Below, piece after piece: positions 33,535 through 46,314 of a stretch of DNA of 64,000 bases (the first letter of the stretch is position 1; each line of letters opens with the position of its first letter). This DNA is from Trichostrongylus colubriformis. Taxonomy: Eukaryota; Nematoda; Chromadorea; Rhabditida; Trichostrongylidae. The stretch spans positions 8,309,992-8,373,991 of the forward strand of contig OZ022261.1 in the NCBI GenBank assembly GCA_963978905.1. Direction: 5' to 3'. The translations under genes were made by a program, and so were the position numbers. The notes under the pieces were generated by a model that had not been told where the DNA came from, ran no database searches, and saw only the letters and a program-made list of their open reading frames with translations.

Positions 33535-33895
33535 AACAGTCAAAGATGATGACTACCATAGCAATTGCGCACTGATAACAAAACGATCCATATCACCTAT
33601 GAAGGATAAACCTAATTTTTATATAGTTTTGAATTGAAAGAAGTTCTGTGTGTTGTTGTGCTGTTAACAGCGTGTGTCGTTCGCCAATGGGTTCTCACTG
33701 GCTCTTTGTGCATGCGATAACGTAAAAATTTGGCTTTCCAGAAGTTTAAAAAGACTTCCTTGTAAAGCTCGATGAGCTGGTTCCAATAATAGCAATTTCA
33801 AGAGATTGAATGGAAATGAAGCGGGTTATAGTAAAAAAAGAAACAAAAAGAAAACGCGGATCCGGGTTTTCCGCGTTTCTTTCGAAAACTTACGG
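33535..33895 (-). repeat. Right outer arm of the 3.5-kb inverted duplication
   Basis: Reverse-complement relative of 30375-30745. In this arm no minisatellite lies between the outer block and the MKPPSC-type block, so the array at 30743-32297 is specific to the left arm. Ends near a hairpin AAACGCGGATCCGGGTTTTCCGCGTTT (33850-33876; two halves of a stem). Confidence 0.7.
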
Positions 33896-33899
33896 CGGG

Positions 33900-34775
33900 T
33901 TTTGAAGCTGGAGAATTTGGAATAAGCGGCAATACGACAAAATCATGTCTAGAAGGGCCGGGCAAACATCTGAAACACCTCTCCTGTTAACTAACATCGT
34001 AGTGATTTCATTTTATTTTTTGAAGTTAAATTCAGCTCCTGTTTTCAAGGCGAGCTGTTTCTCACATGACGGGTAAATTTCGTAACATGTGGTGCTGGTT
34101 GTCGTGGAATTGGACGACGCGACCAATTTCAGAGGTTTTCCGGGAATTGGCCGGATTTTGGAGTTATTCTGCGTAGAGGTGAGCAAAGATTACTGGTCAG
34201 TGCTGAACATTTCCAAACAAAATCCCAAAAAACAAAAAACAGAGGTTCACGGTGCATGTGCATAGTTGCGGTTTTGGCTGCACTATACCAATTACGGCGC
34301 AAAGGGTTCGTTTGTGTTGGCCTAAATATTTACAACACCCACCTTAACAGCCGCTATTTACGGTTTCGCGTAAATGAGCTTGTTTGTAGGGATGAATAAC
34401 TCGGCTTGTCCTAAGTGGGCGAAAGTTAATTAGTAAAGCGTCTACAACACGCATACAGTAAAAGCTTCAAGCATGTGCTACCGTACTATACTAGAGGACC
34501 GCATACCATTAGCACATGAAAAGTCGCGTGGCCGCGTGTGAGGCGCGTCGTGAAGACCGCGAGTTAGGGGGCGGTATGTAGTTGTACTCTTAAGCGATTA
34601 ATCCGAAAATACGGCGTTAAACATTGCCATTGTTCCAGGGCCCAGTTACATACGGTGCCCCTATTTCGCCCTAACACGTCGCTCGCCGAACACCGCTACG
34701 CGAATTTTCTGTCTTGTGGCCCACAGCAAAACTGGTAGTGCTCCCAAATATTTTCGAAATCGAGCAGAAAGTACT
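33900..34775. other. No gene recognised
   Basis: Mixed AT-rich sequence, no frames or repeats I can support. Confidence 0.4.
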
Positions 34776-34782
34776 GCCAATT

Positions 34783-34886
34783 GGGTGTGCAGCCTTATGT
34801 CGAATTCTCGCGCGGCGAGCGGCGAGGCGGACTTCCTCGCGTGTGATTGCGTACGTTGCGTACGCTCCCTTCAAAGTTCCACACCC
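34783..34886. mobile_element. Short MITE-like element with GGGTGTG ends
   Basis: Starts GGGTGTGCAGCCTTATGTCG and ends TTCCACACCC. The left end resembles the 242-bp MITE family (GGGTGTGTACCCTTATGTC). 104 bp, no convincing target duplication; perhaps a deleted relative. Confidence 0.5.
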
Positions 34887-35025
34887 GAATTGATTATTTT
34901 TTGATTAAGGTGGTTATCATGTGATGTCGTTGTTTCTTTTACTTTTTATATTACTATTTTGTCTTTTTAGGGCACAAAAGTTATTGTTTTCAGATAATGA
35001 TGAAATAAACAGCTGAATCGTTAAG

Positions 35026-35090
35026 GGACCTTCATGGTACCAGCCCCTTGCGTTCTAAGCGGAATTCCAACCGATCGCTGCAAGCCGCTG
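35026..35090. repeat. Fragment related to the 46315-46589 MITE
   Basis: GGGACCTTCATGGTACC...CCCTTGCGTTCTAAGCGGAATTCCAA matches 46475-46522 with a few changes. Confidence 0.55.
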
Positions 35091-35455
35091 CAGTTTGAAG
35101 AGCTGACCCTTTTGAAACAACTGATCCCTGCTTCGCTTTTCGTGAGCGCTATGTAAGAAAGTGGAAAGCGTGTATGGCCTGCTTCTTGATACTACTAAAT
35201 TAAGGTAAATCCGGAGGCGCAATAAGCGATACAATATTCCCTGCTGCATGTTCCCGTTTGTGAAAACTGGAATCGAAAAAAAGGAGATCCAAGTTTTCCG
35301 GAAATGAAGTGCTCAGAACATGACTATTAAAAAGTGAGCTGCGGAGCCTTCGACAACCCCATTTTGGAAAAAAGTCTGTGTAGGTGGAGCAGTTTCGGCT
35401 AAAAGGGCACATTGACTAGACAAAAAGTTTAAATCAAGATACTCAATGCTGTCCG

Positions 35456-36340
35456 GATATTCTCATAGTAATAATAGTAACTAAGTAATAATAGTAACTA
35501 AAATAATAGTGACTCATAACTAATAGATAATAACAGACAAAAAATCGAATAGTGAAAGGTTGACTGTGAAAAGGATTTTGATGGAACCCTGCTCGAGGTA
35601 CGCGATAGCGATAATCGTTCCGTGAAAATGGACTTTCTTACTTTAATCAGAAAAAGAGGAAATTAATTGAAAAGTAGTAGAAAACTGGAATTTGATGAAT
35701 GGGGAAACATTATCCGGCAGCAAGTGGAAGTGATTTCTGTCGTGGACGGCGGCAATTTACAATCACTCATCTGGAACAATCCAAAAAGCGGGCAGGCAGC
35801 TGAAGCATCTCAATGGCTCGTTGAGGATAACTGAATGAATGGTTGCCATTCAATGACAGAAAGCTTCTCTATTCTTCCTCCCAAACACACAATCACACAT
35901 TCACATACATAGGAGTCCTTATGGATTCTATACGTTTTCCATATGAAACCTGGAATATGTATAATTGCGATAATATACCCTTTGAATCTTCACGGTGAGG
36001 TATGCGAGCGCTGGAGTCATCGCGTGCTGTGACATACCCTGTGAATTCTGTCCGACTTTTGACCCATAGTCACCACTTGTTGTAAGCAAGGGTCCATGAA
36101 GCCAAATATTTTTCGCTTAAAAAAATTGGAGTCAGTGTACAATCACTATGTCATTGATTTGTAAAGGGTTGAACAGCAGCTGACATTGGTTCCCTAGGTA
36201 GGATGTGTATCAGGATGTGTGGCAAGTGTTCTGAAGGATCAAGTTGAACAAGATCGAGCTTGCTTCCCGGGGCGATTGTTTCACCGGGGCGATTGTTTCA
36301 CCGTAGATTTTGAGGGCGTAAGTAGGACTATTCTGCTCTA
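35456..36340. other. No gene recognised
   Basis: Begins with imperfect AATAGTAACTAA repeats (35460-35530). No other structure seen. Confidence 0.4.
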
Positions 36341-36362
36341 CGTGTGTATATCAAAGATAATG

Positions 36363-36458
36363 ACCGAGGAATAAAGATATTGATATCTGATGCTAAATAC
36401 TGTCTAAATACCGAGGAATAAAGATATTGATATCTGATGCTAAATACTGTCAGAAAAT
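36363..36458 (+). repeat. 48-bp tandem duplication
   Basis: ACCGAGGAATAAAGATATTG and the next 28 bases occur at 36363 and again at 36411 with no differences seen over about 42 bp. Confidence 0.88.
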
Positions 36459-37021
36459 ATGGAGTTGTGATTCTTCGTGCAAAACAAAATTTCTCAGAAA
36501 AAAAAAACGGAAAAAAGTGAGTAAAGCAAATAGCAGCTGCTCAATGGTTACTGTAATTCTTCAAATCCACTGTATGAAAGTTTGGACTAAGAGATATACT
36601 TTTGCCGCTCCCATGGTGAATTGGCCGACAGACAATTCCAATGACCCAACCTAATCGGAGCACAGTGAGTGTCTTTAAAACAGCATTTCGCAGCACGGCG
36701 TGTGGTGCACTGCTCGAGCTGAAACCGCCGTACATAATTGTGCCCTCAAGCGCAGGACATGGAAATCTTTTTGGGACCATGTCATACGACGTCTTCGGAT
36801 TGCAAAATCGCACCGCATGTTGCACGCCGCGGTACGAATACCTGTCCTAACGATAGACGTCCGAGTAGGTAAAGTGATGCCTCCGCACTCTTGACCGAGC
36901 ATTTTACAAACTCGCTGGATCACTCTGCACAACAACTCTCAAGACAGTGAGAACACCATATAAATATACAAACATATATAGTATATTCAAATAAAAATAA
37001 ATATAAATATAAACAAATATA

Positions 37022-37525
37022 CAGTAGCGCTCAAAAGTATTCGGCCAGATGGTCGTTCACTTGGGTTTTTCACTTGTAACTTTTTTGCGACTGGACCGAT
37101 CTAAGCGAAATTTTAGTATGTTGTACTTGGAGACACCACATACTAAATATACTGTTTTGGCGCTCAATGGTATAAGTTACGTGGTTAAATGCAATTTTTT
37201 GTTTTTGAAGTGCCATCCCTATGCCGTCCCGCTGTGCCGCTGTCATCAAAAGTCGTGGTCTTTCTACAAAATATTGATGTCCTCTGGACTTGCTCGTTTT
37301 GTTTTTGTAAAGAAAGCCGTTTTTCTTGACCAAGCCTTTTTCTTTTTTTCGATGGTTTTATAGTAAATTTATGTAAAAAACCACTAAAAGTGTCAAGCGG
37401 CACTCAAACAGAAGAAAATGTTGACAACAGGTTAGGCACCACATATTAAAATTTTGTCAAATTTAGTCAAGTAGAAAAGAAGTTATGACAAAAAGTGTTT
37501 GGCCAAATACTTTTGAGCGCTACTG
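37022..37525. mobile_element. Tc1-like MITE, 504 bp
   Basis: Ends CAGTAGCGCTCAAAAGTATT and its reverse complement (about 26-bp terminal inverted repeats, continuing CGGCCA / TTTGGCC). A TA precedes the left end; the right flank is TT, so the target duplication is probably mutated. Ends of this kind are typical of Tc1/mariner elements. No transposase frame; non-autonomous. It lies in AT-rich low-complexity DNA. Confidence 0.85.
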
Positions 37526-37589
37526 TTTATAGTACATATATGAGTAATTAAATGTAAATATAAGTAAATAAATAAATATATACCCCACA

Positions 37590-40500
37590 TACCACTATGT
37601 GAGTTCAGATAGAGAGAACGGATACATTGCACGTACGCATCTTATTGGAACCCTTCAAGCAATACGCGATCGGCTAGTCTCATTTGCTTCGTTTAGTGCT
37701 CGAAGTTGAGCAAGCTCGGCTATTGTGGAACCAAAGTGAGCAATTGGATGTCTGGATTTCGACCCCACCGGTTCCTTTGATTTGGGTTGTATCGAATCGC
37801 AAAGTATGTAGGTGCAGGATAAGCAGTTGCAAAAAATAGTGAAATGCTTTCAAGCCTACGTAACTACGAAATTGTCGATACGTGAGGCAATATAAAAGTT
37901 CCACCTCGACAAAGCTGTACAGTAGAAAGAAAATAAACACAAGCATATATCATAGCCAAGGTCATATCAATTAAATCATAGGCGTTACGAAAATGAATGT
38001 CAGCTGCTGGAAAAAAATGAATTCAATGTCTGAACAAATGCTGCTCATTAATCTCAGAACCAGAAAGAGGATAATACTACTGAAGAGGATGACCACGATA
38101 CGAAGAAGATTCAATTACATCTCCAGCAGCGATGATACCTGAGAGGGGCTGCTGCCGCTGCCGCTACCACCACCGTGCATTGAATTAAAACACCTCCAAA
38201 ATACCTAATTTACTGCTCACAGTTCGGTAGGCTATGACAAGAGATTGGACGAGTACGATTTCATTGTGAATAAGCGCCAGTTTTTCCCTAACATTATTGG
38301 GGTACAATTAATAATGTCCTTTTTTGAATAAACATTTTCCCTGGACAATTATGTGCTCGTGCCCGAAAGTTATCGATGATCTGCCCTACGAAATCATGTA
38401 TTTCGCCCTTAGATACCCTAAGCATTAGGCTGAATTTCAGGCAGCAAAAAGGCCAATGAACAAAAGTTCGTCAAATCAGCAAATAATTAATTCTCTACGT
38501 GCATGAAGCTCTAAAAAATAATCTATACACTATGTGTGTGTATGTTTCACTGAGAAGCAATTGATCAATCGGCCTTTTTTGTAAGATCCACTTATTTGTA
38601 TAATAAAGTTATGTTTCCAAAACGGGTAAAGTTAGGTTCCGAAATCGGTTATTCCCACCCGAGCTTGTTTTTTGAAATCGTTTTCGAACTGAGACTCAAA
38701 TTTTTAGTCTCACCAAGGAGCGCAGAAAAACCGGTGGAACCATCACAAGAGGTACATATGTAGGCAGAGGATTGCTGTATTGACTGAATTCGCAATTTTT
38801 TAGTGGAAAATGAATTCTGAACAAATACCATCATTTTCCCCAACTTACCACCTATCACATGGATAGGAAATTCTGTCTACATAACTTGCAAAATATGATT
38901 GGTAATCAGACTACATACCAAGCAGAGTAATATTTTTAATTATTTTTTAAATAGTACCATATATCAAAAAAGGAAGGGAGTTATGATAAGAATAAACTAG
39001 AATTCTGGCTAAAAAATCGAATCAAAAAAACGTCATTCATCAGACAAACAAATAGCGCACGAAGAGACTGAGGCTATGTGAGTAGACACCATTTTGTGAA
39101 GCGTCATGCACATACTCACAATTTTGGAAAGAGATTTCACTTGAAAAGAAACGTTACTTATAGCATACCCAATACGAAGATGGAACATTTGCTCATAATA
39201 CTTTTGGAAACTAATTTTTGATTTTGCTACCAATTTTATATACATGTCTATGTATGATGTCTATGTACATGTCAATCGTGTTGGGCTTCAACACCTACAC
39301 TCACCTATACGCTGTGTAGGCTTTGAGCTTTTTCTTAGCACCATTTTTCGTGGTTCAGCGAGAATTACGGGTAAGTAAATGGATACGGATATGGATATGG
39401 AATGCCCATCACGGTTCACAAGTCTACAAAGGCGCAACCTGCTTCCTGGCGTCACAACGTTTGTCATCGAAGTACTTTCTACATAAATGCTCATTCAAGC
39501 TCACAACAAGATAAAACTAAAGAGAGCACATATATGGTATATGACGACAGTAATATAAATATGCTCGTAATAAAAATTTTTTATAATAATATATAATGTA
39601 ATAATAATAGATACACTTCACTTCACAGTTACTTGTTGAATTTCAAGATGTTGGCTATTCAGGTTGACCAAGTGGTGCACAGGTACTGCGAGCAAAAATT
39701 CTCCACACTGGTAGTTAATTAAATCAATTGGGTGCTTTATAGGTCGCGTCACTGTTATCCTAAACTGCCTTTCCCAAAAGCACATATTACGGAGTTTACT
39801 AGAGTTGAAAAAAAAATTCCTTGCAGAGTTCATTAGAATTGAAAAAAAATCCTTGCAAATTCTCTGATAAACATCGTTTTATTCGAAGAGATTCATTCAT
39901 TCGAAGAGACTCATTCGAAGATATTTTTGCTGTTCTGACAAGAATATAATTTGCTTTCATTGGCTGCAAATGAATTGATCTAGGCTATTGAAATGGGATC
40001 CATTTGGCATTATTCCACGATCTCGTTTTTGTGCGGAAAGCTCAAGAGTTCGGTTAATGACGTGTCTCTTCCCATCTTCAAGACTTCTTCTTAATATTTC
40101 ACTATTATTTCAGTGGAATGGTCCTAAAGTTTTTCGGCTTGAATCAACGAAAGTGTCATAAAAAATAGAACTGTGGCGAAAAAAAAGAAGCAAATTTGGA
40201 AAAAGTGCGACGCGAAAAATCAGTCAACCATGGTGGGACTTGTAGAAGAACTCAGGACTAAATCTCATTTTTCGGAAGTGAGATAAAAAGTTTGAATTAA
40301 TTGGCGGTTAGGCCGATTTTTGTCAACTGGGCCTACCAACTCGTTGGCCTGAAAATCGGTCTGAATCAAAACGCAAACAAATCGTTTTGTGGAGCCAATA
40401 AATCTTTTTCGAATGATTTACGAATTAATGCAAAAACTCATCAGTTCTTCGAAAATTCAGTTTGAAAAACGTCATTGGCTACGGACGACCCAAGAGATGT

Positions 40501-40900
40501 TTTTCCAAGTGTGAAATTCAAAGTTAATATCTATTTTCGAGTATGGTGATAGTCACGATAACTTTGAAAGAAGATGACAGTCTATTGCTGAAGAGAATAT
40601 GAATAGAAAGTGTAATGTGATCCTAGGTCAAGTCGTGTGTACTATGACACATTCCGGGACAGATAGTGATTTACTTACGTCGGAGGACGTTTTTGCATGA
40701 AATTTTTTTAGATTCATCGAAGTAACCATTAAGACTTTTCTCATAAAATAAAGGTTCGGATCTTCAGCTGTTGCCACTGGCACACTGCTTTGAGAGGATT
40801 TTAATTATAGCTCTGCTCATAACCAGTAGCCGTGTCAGGCAACAAAGGAACAATTCTGGTGTTCAAGAAAAGAAATATGGATAATATGAATGAAGACAAA
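37590..40900. other. No gene recognised
   Basis: AT-rich sequence with several frames of 60-90 codons lacking any recognisable domain or codon pattern. A GATACG/GATATG microsatellite-like stretch lies near 39380-39400. Confidence 0.4.
38139..38180 (-). CDS. Very weak candidate first exon
   Basis: ATG CAC GGT GGT GGT... encodes MHGGGSGSGSSPSQ and ends CAG|GTATCA on the minus strand. It could be the start of a Gly/Ser-rich protein, or merely a (GCC)n-like low-complexity patch. No following exon was found. Confidence 0.15.
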
Positions 40901-41004
40901 GATATCTGAACGAGTTCTAGCGATATCAATTTAAAGAGAATTTTTCATGGTCATGAAGAAACATGGGAGTCTCTTTTGCGGCGAGAAACCCCGAAGGAAT
41001 TGGA

Positions 41005-41276
41005 CATGGAAAAATGAGTTTCTCTGTTACCACATATTTACGATGTATTTGCTTGATAAAGGCCGCATGCAAAGTCTTACACGAACAAAAGAGAATCCGG
41101 CCAGAATACAGTTTCTCAAAATGGCGGACGACGGGGCGTGTCCCACCCCATCGTCCGCTACTCTGAGGAACTGGATTTTGACTGGATTCTCACGTGTTTG
41201 CGTGAAACTTTGCATGCGGCCTTTATCGAACAAACACAACATAAATATATGGGTAACTGGAAACTCATTTTTCCGT
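41005..41276. mobile_element. Foldback element with about 115-bp arms
   Basis: Left arm from CATGGAAAAATGAGTTTC and right arm ending GAAACTCATTTTTCCGTG, with GATAAAGGCCGCATGCAAAG conserved in both. Arms are about 80% identical. Both strands therefore carry similar spurious reading frames. Weaker inverted similarity may extend a further dozen bases outward. Confidence 0.8.
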
Positions 41277-41903
41277 GCACGACTCCTTCAAGACCTCGTT
41301 GGTAGCAAATTCAATTGGATACACCAACAAATTATGTGCAAAGCTGGTAGCATATTAATGCGAGGCTCCTACAGAGAAGTTGCGACACACTTCCAGCGTA
41401 ACGGCAAAACTGAGAAGAATGACATTTGCCAAAATTTATTGTTTTCTAAGGATTCTGTGACGAAAAAAAAGGAGATTGAGTGAAGGCGGCATCTATTGGC
41501 ACGTCTCAGCCAACTGACGGACAAACGGGACGAAATCAAGGTGTTCGGCCGGCGTATTCCCTAGTGAAGTGTGGATGTGTGCGATTGAACTCGGCGATTA
41601 AGGAAACCTACGTCAAAACACAACATCTGGCGCTACTTTAAGTTACTAACGGCAATAAAATTGAAAACGGGCTGGCATTCATGGAGGGTGAAATTTTCAT
41701 GCTGAAAAAGTTTTCATTACGCTAAACCTAGGACGAGCTTCGTAAAGACAATGAATTCGGATGGCATTTCGTCTAAGTGAAATGTGAAACCATAAACTGC
41801 TGAGCAGAGACCACCTTGGGGAAGAGAATGTAATCGGGATCACAGCGACAAGCTGCTTGACTAAATCTACACCTCACATGGGTCCTCTCCACATGGACCC
41901 GTA

Positions 41904-42140
41904 AGGCCGCGGTCATACTTTGCGTTGTCTGCGGCAGGGCGTGGCCGCGTATCTTGCGTCTCCACACTGCCTCGTTGCCTGCGTCATCTCTGCACCTCCC
42001 CCGTGCCACTCTCTCTCGCTGCCTGTGAGAGAGAGTGGCACGGGGGAGGTGCAGAGATGACGCAGGCAACGAGGCAGTGTGGAGACGCAAGATACGCGGC
42101 CACGCCCTGCCGCAGACAACGCAAAGTATGACCGCGGCCT
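41904..42140. repeat. Giant near-perfect palindrome: 114-bp arms, 9-base loop
   Basis: Bases 41904-42017 are the exact reverse complement of 42027-42140 as far as I can read; the loop is 42018-42026. Ends AGGCCGCGGTCATACTTTGCG, related to the 72-bp palindrome at 12646-12717. G/C-rich compared with its surroundings. The two opposite 68-codon frames are mirror images and not genes. Confidence 0.95.
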
Positions 42141-42144
42141 AATA

Positions 42145-43990
42145 CTACACTCACAGCTTGGACTCGAAATGAACTTTGCCCGCGACTCGAAAATCAGATG
42201 ACCGGGATAACTTATGCTCCCGTACTACTTCACATAGACTGCGGTGGAGATTCGAGAATATACCAAGGAGTATTTAGTGAAGTTCTTCACTCTCCAATGG
42301 AAGCTATTTATTCATTTATTTATAGTACGAGTAGATGCGCTCGTAATCGCTTGTAATGTCAACAGAAAAAACAAACAAATTTTATATTTGGCCACTGCAA
42401 CATAGTAGAAAGCGAGAATGTGGAAAAACTCAATATGTTTTGGAACTAATGGGAAGAAGAAAGACGAGGATGATCACTTTGACTTATGTTGAACAGTCAG
42501 TCTCATTCTAGAAATTGCATACGCTTCGTATTTTTTACTTTGCTCTTTCATTATTTATGTTCTATATTGGATAAAAACTTTTCGGTGTGGGGATGCTAGG
42601 CAACGTTAATTCTGGACAAGAACGAAGCTTGCAAAGGAAAATTAAACGGAATCTTCAGGTACCACGTAATCTCTACTACTGATGATTCGGTTCCAGAGCC
42701 CCAAAATAAAAAATAATTTATTTTTGCTCGGCTTGCGTGAAGTGATCTGATCAGATTAGATTATTTAAAATTAGATTTCATTTGATTAGATTTGCTTGGA
42801 TGCGTTGAGAAGTATATCTGATATACCGTTCAAGTGATATTGACATTTTTGTAAAGAGAAAAAACAATATTAACCAATAAATTATATTTATCATATAATG
42901 GGTAAATGATTTGTATACAGTGGTAATTTTGAGATCATTCCATACACGCGCCATTAAGAACAGGGGAAAGGGCGGCGCACCTTGATACCGTGGGATACCC
43001 GAGTATCAATTTCAGATGACTAATTCCTGCAAGATACTTGAATACTTGAATACTAGATACTTGAACGCAAGATACTTTCAGAGGCAATTCAAAGAAATTC
43101 TTAATGCACTTATTACAATGGCTGTAATTATGCATTTGCGCGAACATTAATTACAGCTAAATTGACGTAATTTATTTTTTTCTAGCATAAAAAGGAATGG
43201 AAGTTAGGAAAAGTTCAAGCATACGGGATGGAGCGCCAACGATCAACGGTCCATGTCCGACCTCCTCGAGCTTGCAATTCGGACGCTCTATTGAAGTTTT
43301 CAATCAAATTACGCGCATCTAACAAGTGATTCAGATTTTTCCTTTCCCCGTCGCCCATTTATTCCCCATGCATACCCAGCTGAAACTCAAAAGAAAGTGT
43401 GTTCTGTCTGCGCCAGCTTTATCACATGAATTTTTAAAGGACTAGGCTTGAAACGTTGGAAAGTCACGCTGTGGGTCGTTTCCAATGTTATGCGTCTTGT
43501 GTACTTTAAAAAATTTGATTTAAACCGCGAATGTAAAAATTCTTGGAGTGCATCCACATATTCGTGAAGCCGCATATGATTAGGCGTCAATGGTGAACAC
43601 GGAGCGAGTTGTTTGGTCGAGATAGACTCAATGACAGATTAAGTGGTCCCTTCAATAAACAAATAGAACGCTCCACAACACAGGACGCAAGCCGTTTCTG
43701 TGCCTGAGAAGGTGTCAGTGTCACATATGCTAAATACCATCTGAAAAAGTCTTCGCCCTTCAGAAGATGAGGTCGGCGTGCGCAATGCTGCCCCTCTTCT
43801 CCCATGCTCTCGTTCCCCTCTCTTCTAGGCAGTTCTGCTCGTCTGGCCACTCTTCTAAGTGCGTGATATTTCCGTTGCATTCTCGCACAAAGGACGAGTT
43901 GAAGCACGAGCAGAATATCATTATGCAGAAATTTGAAAATAGTATCTCTTATTCTCTCCTTAATTAGCAAGCCGCTCGTACCTCCAACTT
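42145..43990. other. No gene recognised
   Basis: AT-rich, no supportable gene. Frames of 60-127 codons on both strands are without recognisable features. Confidence 0.4.
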
Positions 43991-44035
43991 CTTTCGCACG
44001 AGACTTACGTTATCTTTTGGAGACAACAATTCGGG

Positions 44036-44100
44036 CAGCTTTGATTTGCCGTCATTGCACACACGACGTCTTGGCATCGTGCCAGGACGTCGAGTGTGTA
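44036..44100. repeat. Hairpin with about 20-bp arms
   Basis: CACACACGACGTCTTGGCA and TGCCAGGACGTCGAGTGTGT pair with two or three mismatches around the loop TCG. The surrounding words (CCGTCATTGCACA, TTGGCATCGTGCCA) recall the 3970-4020 part of the TTAA repeat. Confidence 0.6.
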
Positions 44101-44289
44101 ATTCAGTGTTTTACTCATATTAGATTATTTACTATGAGCTTATTTCTTCTATTTTTTCGCTTACTCTCTTTTCATCGTTCCGCTTGTTTGTTCGTTGGTT
44201 TCAGGCGCCCATATTCGCTATTTCCCTGTGTTTTCACAATTCACCCTACGCGACATCAAATGACAATGGCGTAGGCTCAAGAATATTCT

Positions 44290-45160
44290 CTGCCCGCTGC
44301 CAGCAAGTAACTCGGCAACTAAAGCGCTACAACTCAAATTGAAGCGCGCTATGATCGCCACAGTGTCCCAAAGTGCGCTTTTCCATGAGTGATTCGCTAG
44401 ACATCATCCCTTCATAGCTAGCATTCTCTTCAACGAAGAACAGTGTCATAAACGCTTCCCCTCCTTGCCTCTTTTCCCGTGCTCCGAACATGAATTTGAA
44501 ATTCTCTTATATTCAAACCAAGTCCTGCTACAAAATCAGAAGTGCCTTCAAAAGTGTTCATCACTGAATGAACAAATGCCCACCTGGACTTTACAGTAGT
44601 TGTCTGAATGTAGCATGTTATGCAACTTAAGGGCGCATTTTGCGATAATCTCGGGAGGGTAGCCGCGTTCGATGACGGAGGGAAGTAGAGTCTTGAGATA
44701 ATTGGCCAGGGAAAAAAAATTAATAAAAACTACTTAAACTCCTGAATTTTGGGCTCTGCTTGCTATGTTTGGTATCCGCTGTTGCACGAGTTCATGAAGG
44801 AGCGCAGTGAGAGACAAGCAGTCAAAAGCGACGGAAACGGGCCTCTGGGTGAAATACGAGAGACACTGACGCCGACTGAGTGGTTGCCACCGCTTCTACT
44901 CAAATCGTCCAACGGGAGTGTGGCTGGTTCTGCAACAGTAATTTAGCACCCTAATGACTAATCGTCGGGCCTCAATAAGGGGTAACCTTGGTTGTAGTAC
45001 AAAGCGATCTATCTGCCCACTGAAGAAAGTGCACCCTCTCATTGCGGCAAGCTGTGCCTTTGAAGTGGTGATTGAATCAACGATCCTTTGCATTTTCACA
45101 CGCTAACCGCAGAGCTCATCAACAGCAACTGAGAAAAAAGCGATTATACCCAAGCAGCAG
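44290..45160. other. No gene recognised
   Basis: Nothing supportable apart from short open frames. Confidence 0.4.
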
Positions 45161-45162
45161 CA

Positions 45163-45583
45163 TTGAAGACACCGGAAGGGGGTCATTTTGGCCTAGGGTG
45201 GAACAGACGTAGTTCGAACGAGTTTAAGGGGTCGCCACTACACAAACTCGCCAATTTGACGCCTTGCCATGGTGCCATGAGGAGATGTTTCTATTATAAA
45301 GTTGTTTTTTCTTTATACTTTCTTTGTTCTTTCTTATATTGTTTCTAAATGTACTTACATGAAGGCTAATGTAGTTGGACATGGCCACTGCAATGCGCTG
45401 GGAGTCAGGTGCTACAACTAACGTTGGCCCGCGGCCCGTTCCCTACAGTGGACAACTCGGAAAGTTAAATACTCGGAAAGTAAGTGTGTTGATGAGAACG
45501 GGATGCGAATACACACCGCAGCGTCGCGCTTTAGAAGCCGGGTATTTAACTGATTATCGCTTCTACCCTTCCGGATCCTTTAA
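45163..45583 (+). mobile_element. TTAA-bounded dispersed repeat, copy 2
   Basis: Starts TTGAAGACACCGGAAGGGGG and ends CCTTCCGGATCCTTTAA. Same family as 3900-4612 and 46824-47267; carries the 129-bp block once, with a short internal repeat of ACTCGGAAAGT. Confidence 0.75.
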
Positions 45584-46314
45584 TTATCCGGTTTCACATA
45601 CATATATGATACGCGTTTACAAAATCCAAGGTGGAGCGTAGCTATATTTATAACAACCTGAGAAGAAGAATATTTACCCTGAGAATTTTTGAGCTCATGT
45701 CGCCTGTTTGAATTTTATAAAACTTAGCATCTAACAAAACAAGAACGGACAAAAAGGAATAGGAAAGAACATTCCTGAAGACAAAGAGTAGAGAGGTAGT
45801 GATTGCCCCCATGAAAAGCACTGCCATTACGTTGATGCCCTTCCCTAGCACTTTGTGTAATTCACTCCCTTGATGTAATTAGGTTGGAGTATGTGGACGC
45901 TTGTCTACTTTCACGTTTTGGAATCAAGTTTTACTTTCATGGTTGTTTTCCTTTACGGTTTTCAGCATGGTCACTGAAAGTGGAAGCAAGGAGAAATGGC
46001 TTTAAAGCGATTAAGTACGAAAATGCGTTCGGAAAAAGATTAGTGCTTAAAAAATGGTGCTATATAAAACGTTAATTGATTCAAATTTGTCAAGGCAAAA
46101 ATTCTGTCATGACATGGATATCGCACCTAATTGAAACGAACTCTGATTGGAGGCATAGCATTAGCGTGTGGGCGGGTCGCCCTGAAAGAATGTAAGACCG
46201 CCAATCAGGGAGGAGGATGGCACCATGCTTCTTACCATCTCTGATAAGCCTGGATTGCTCCGCCCACAACCCTAGCATGACTTACTGCGTCACCTCCTTT
46301 ATAATTAGGTAAAG

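Noticed and set aside
40947..41483. 178-codon plus-strand frame
   Set aside because: It runs through both arms of a foldback element, the opposite strand carries a similar frame, and there is no recognisable domain.
41913..42131. Two identical 68-codon frames on opposite strands
   Set aside because: Direct consequence of the palindrome; the identity reflects DNA symmetry, not coding.
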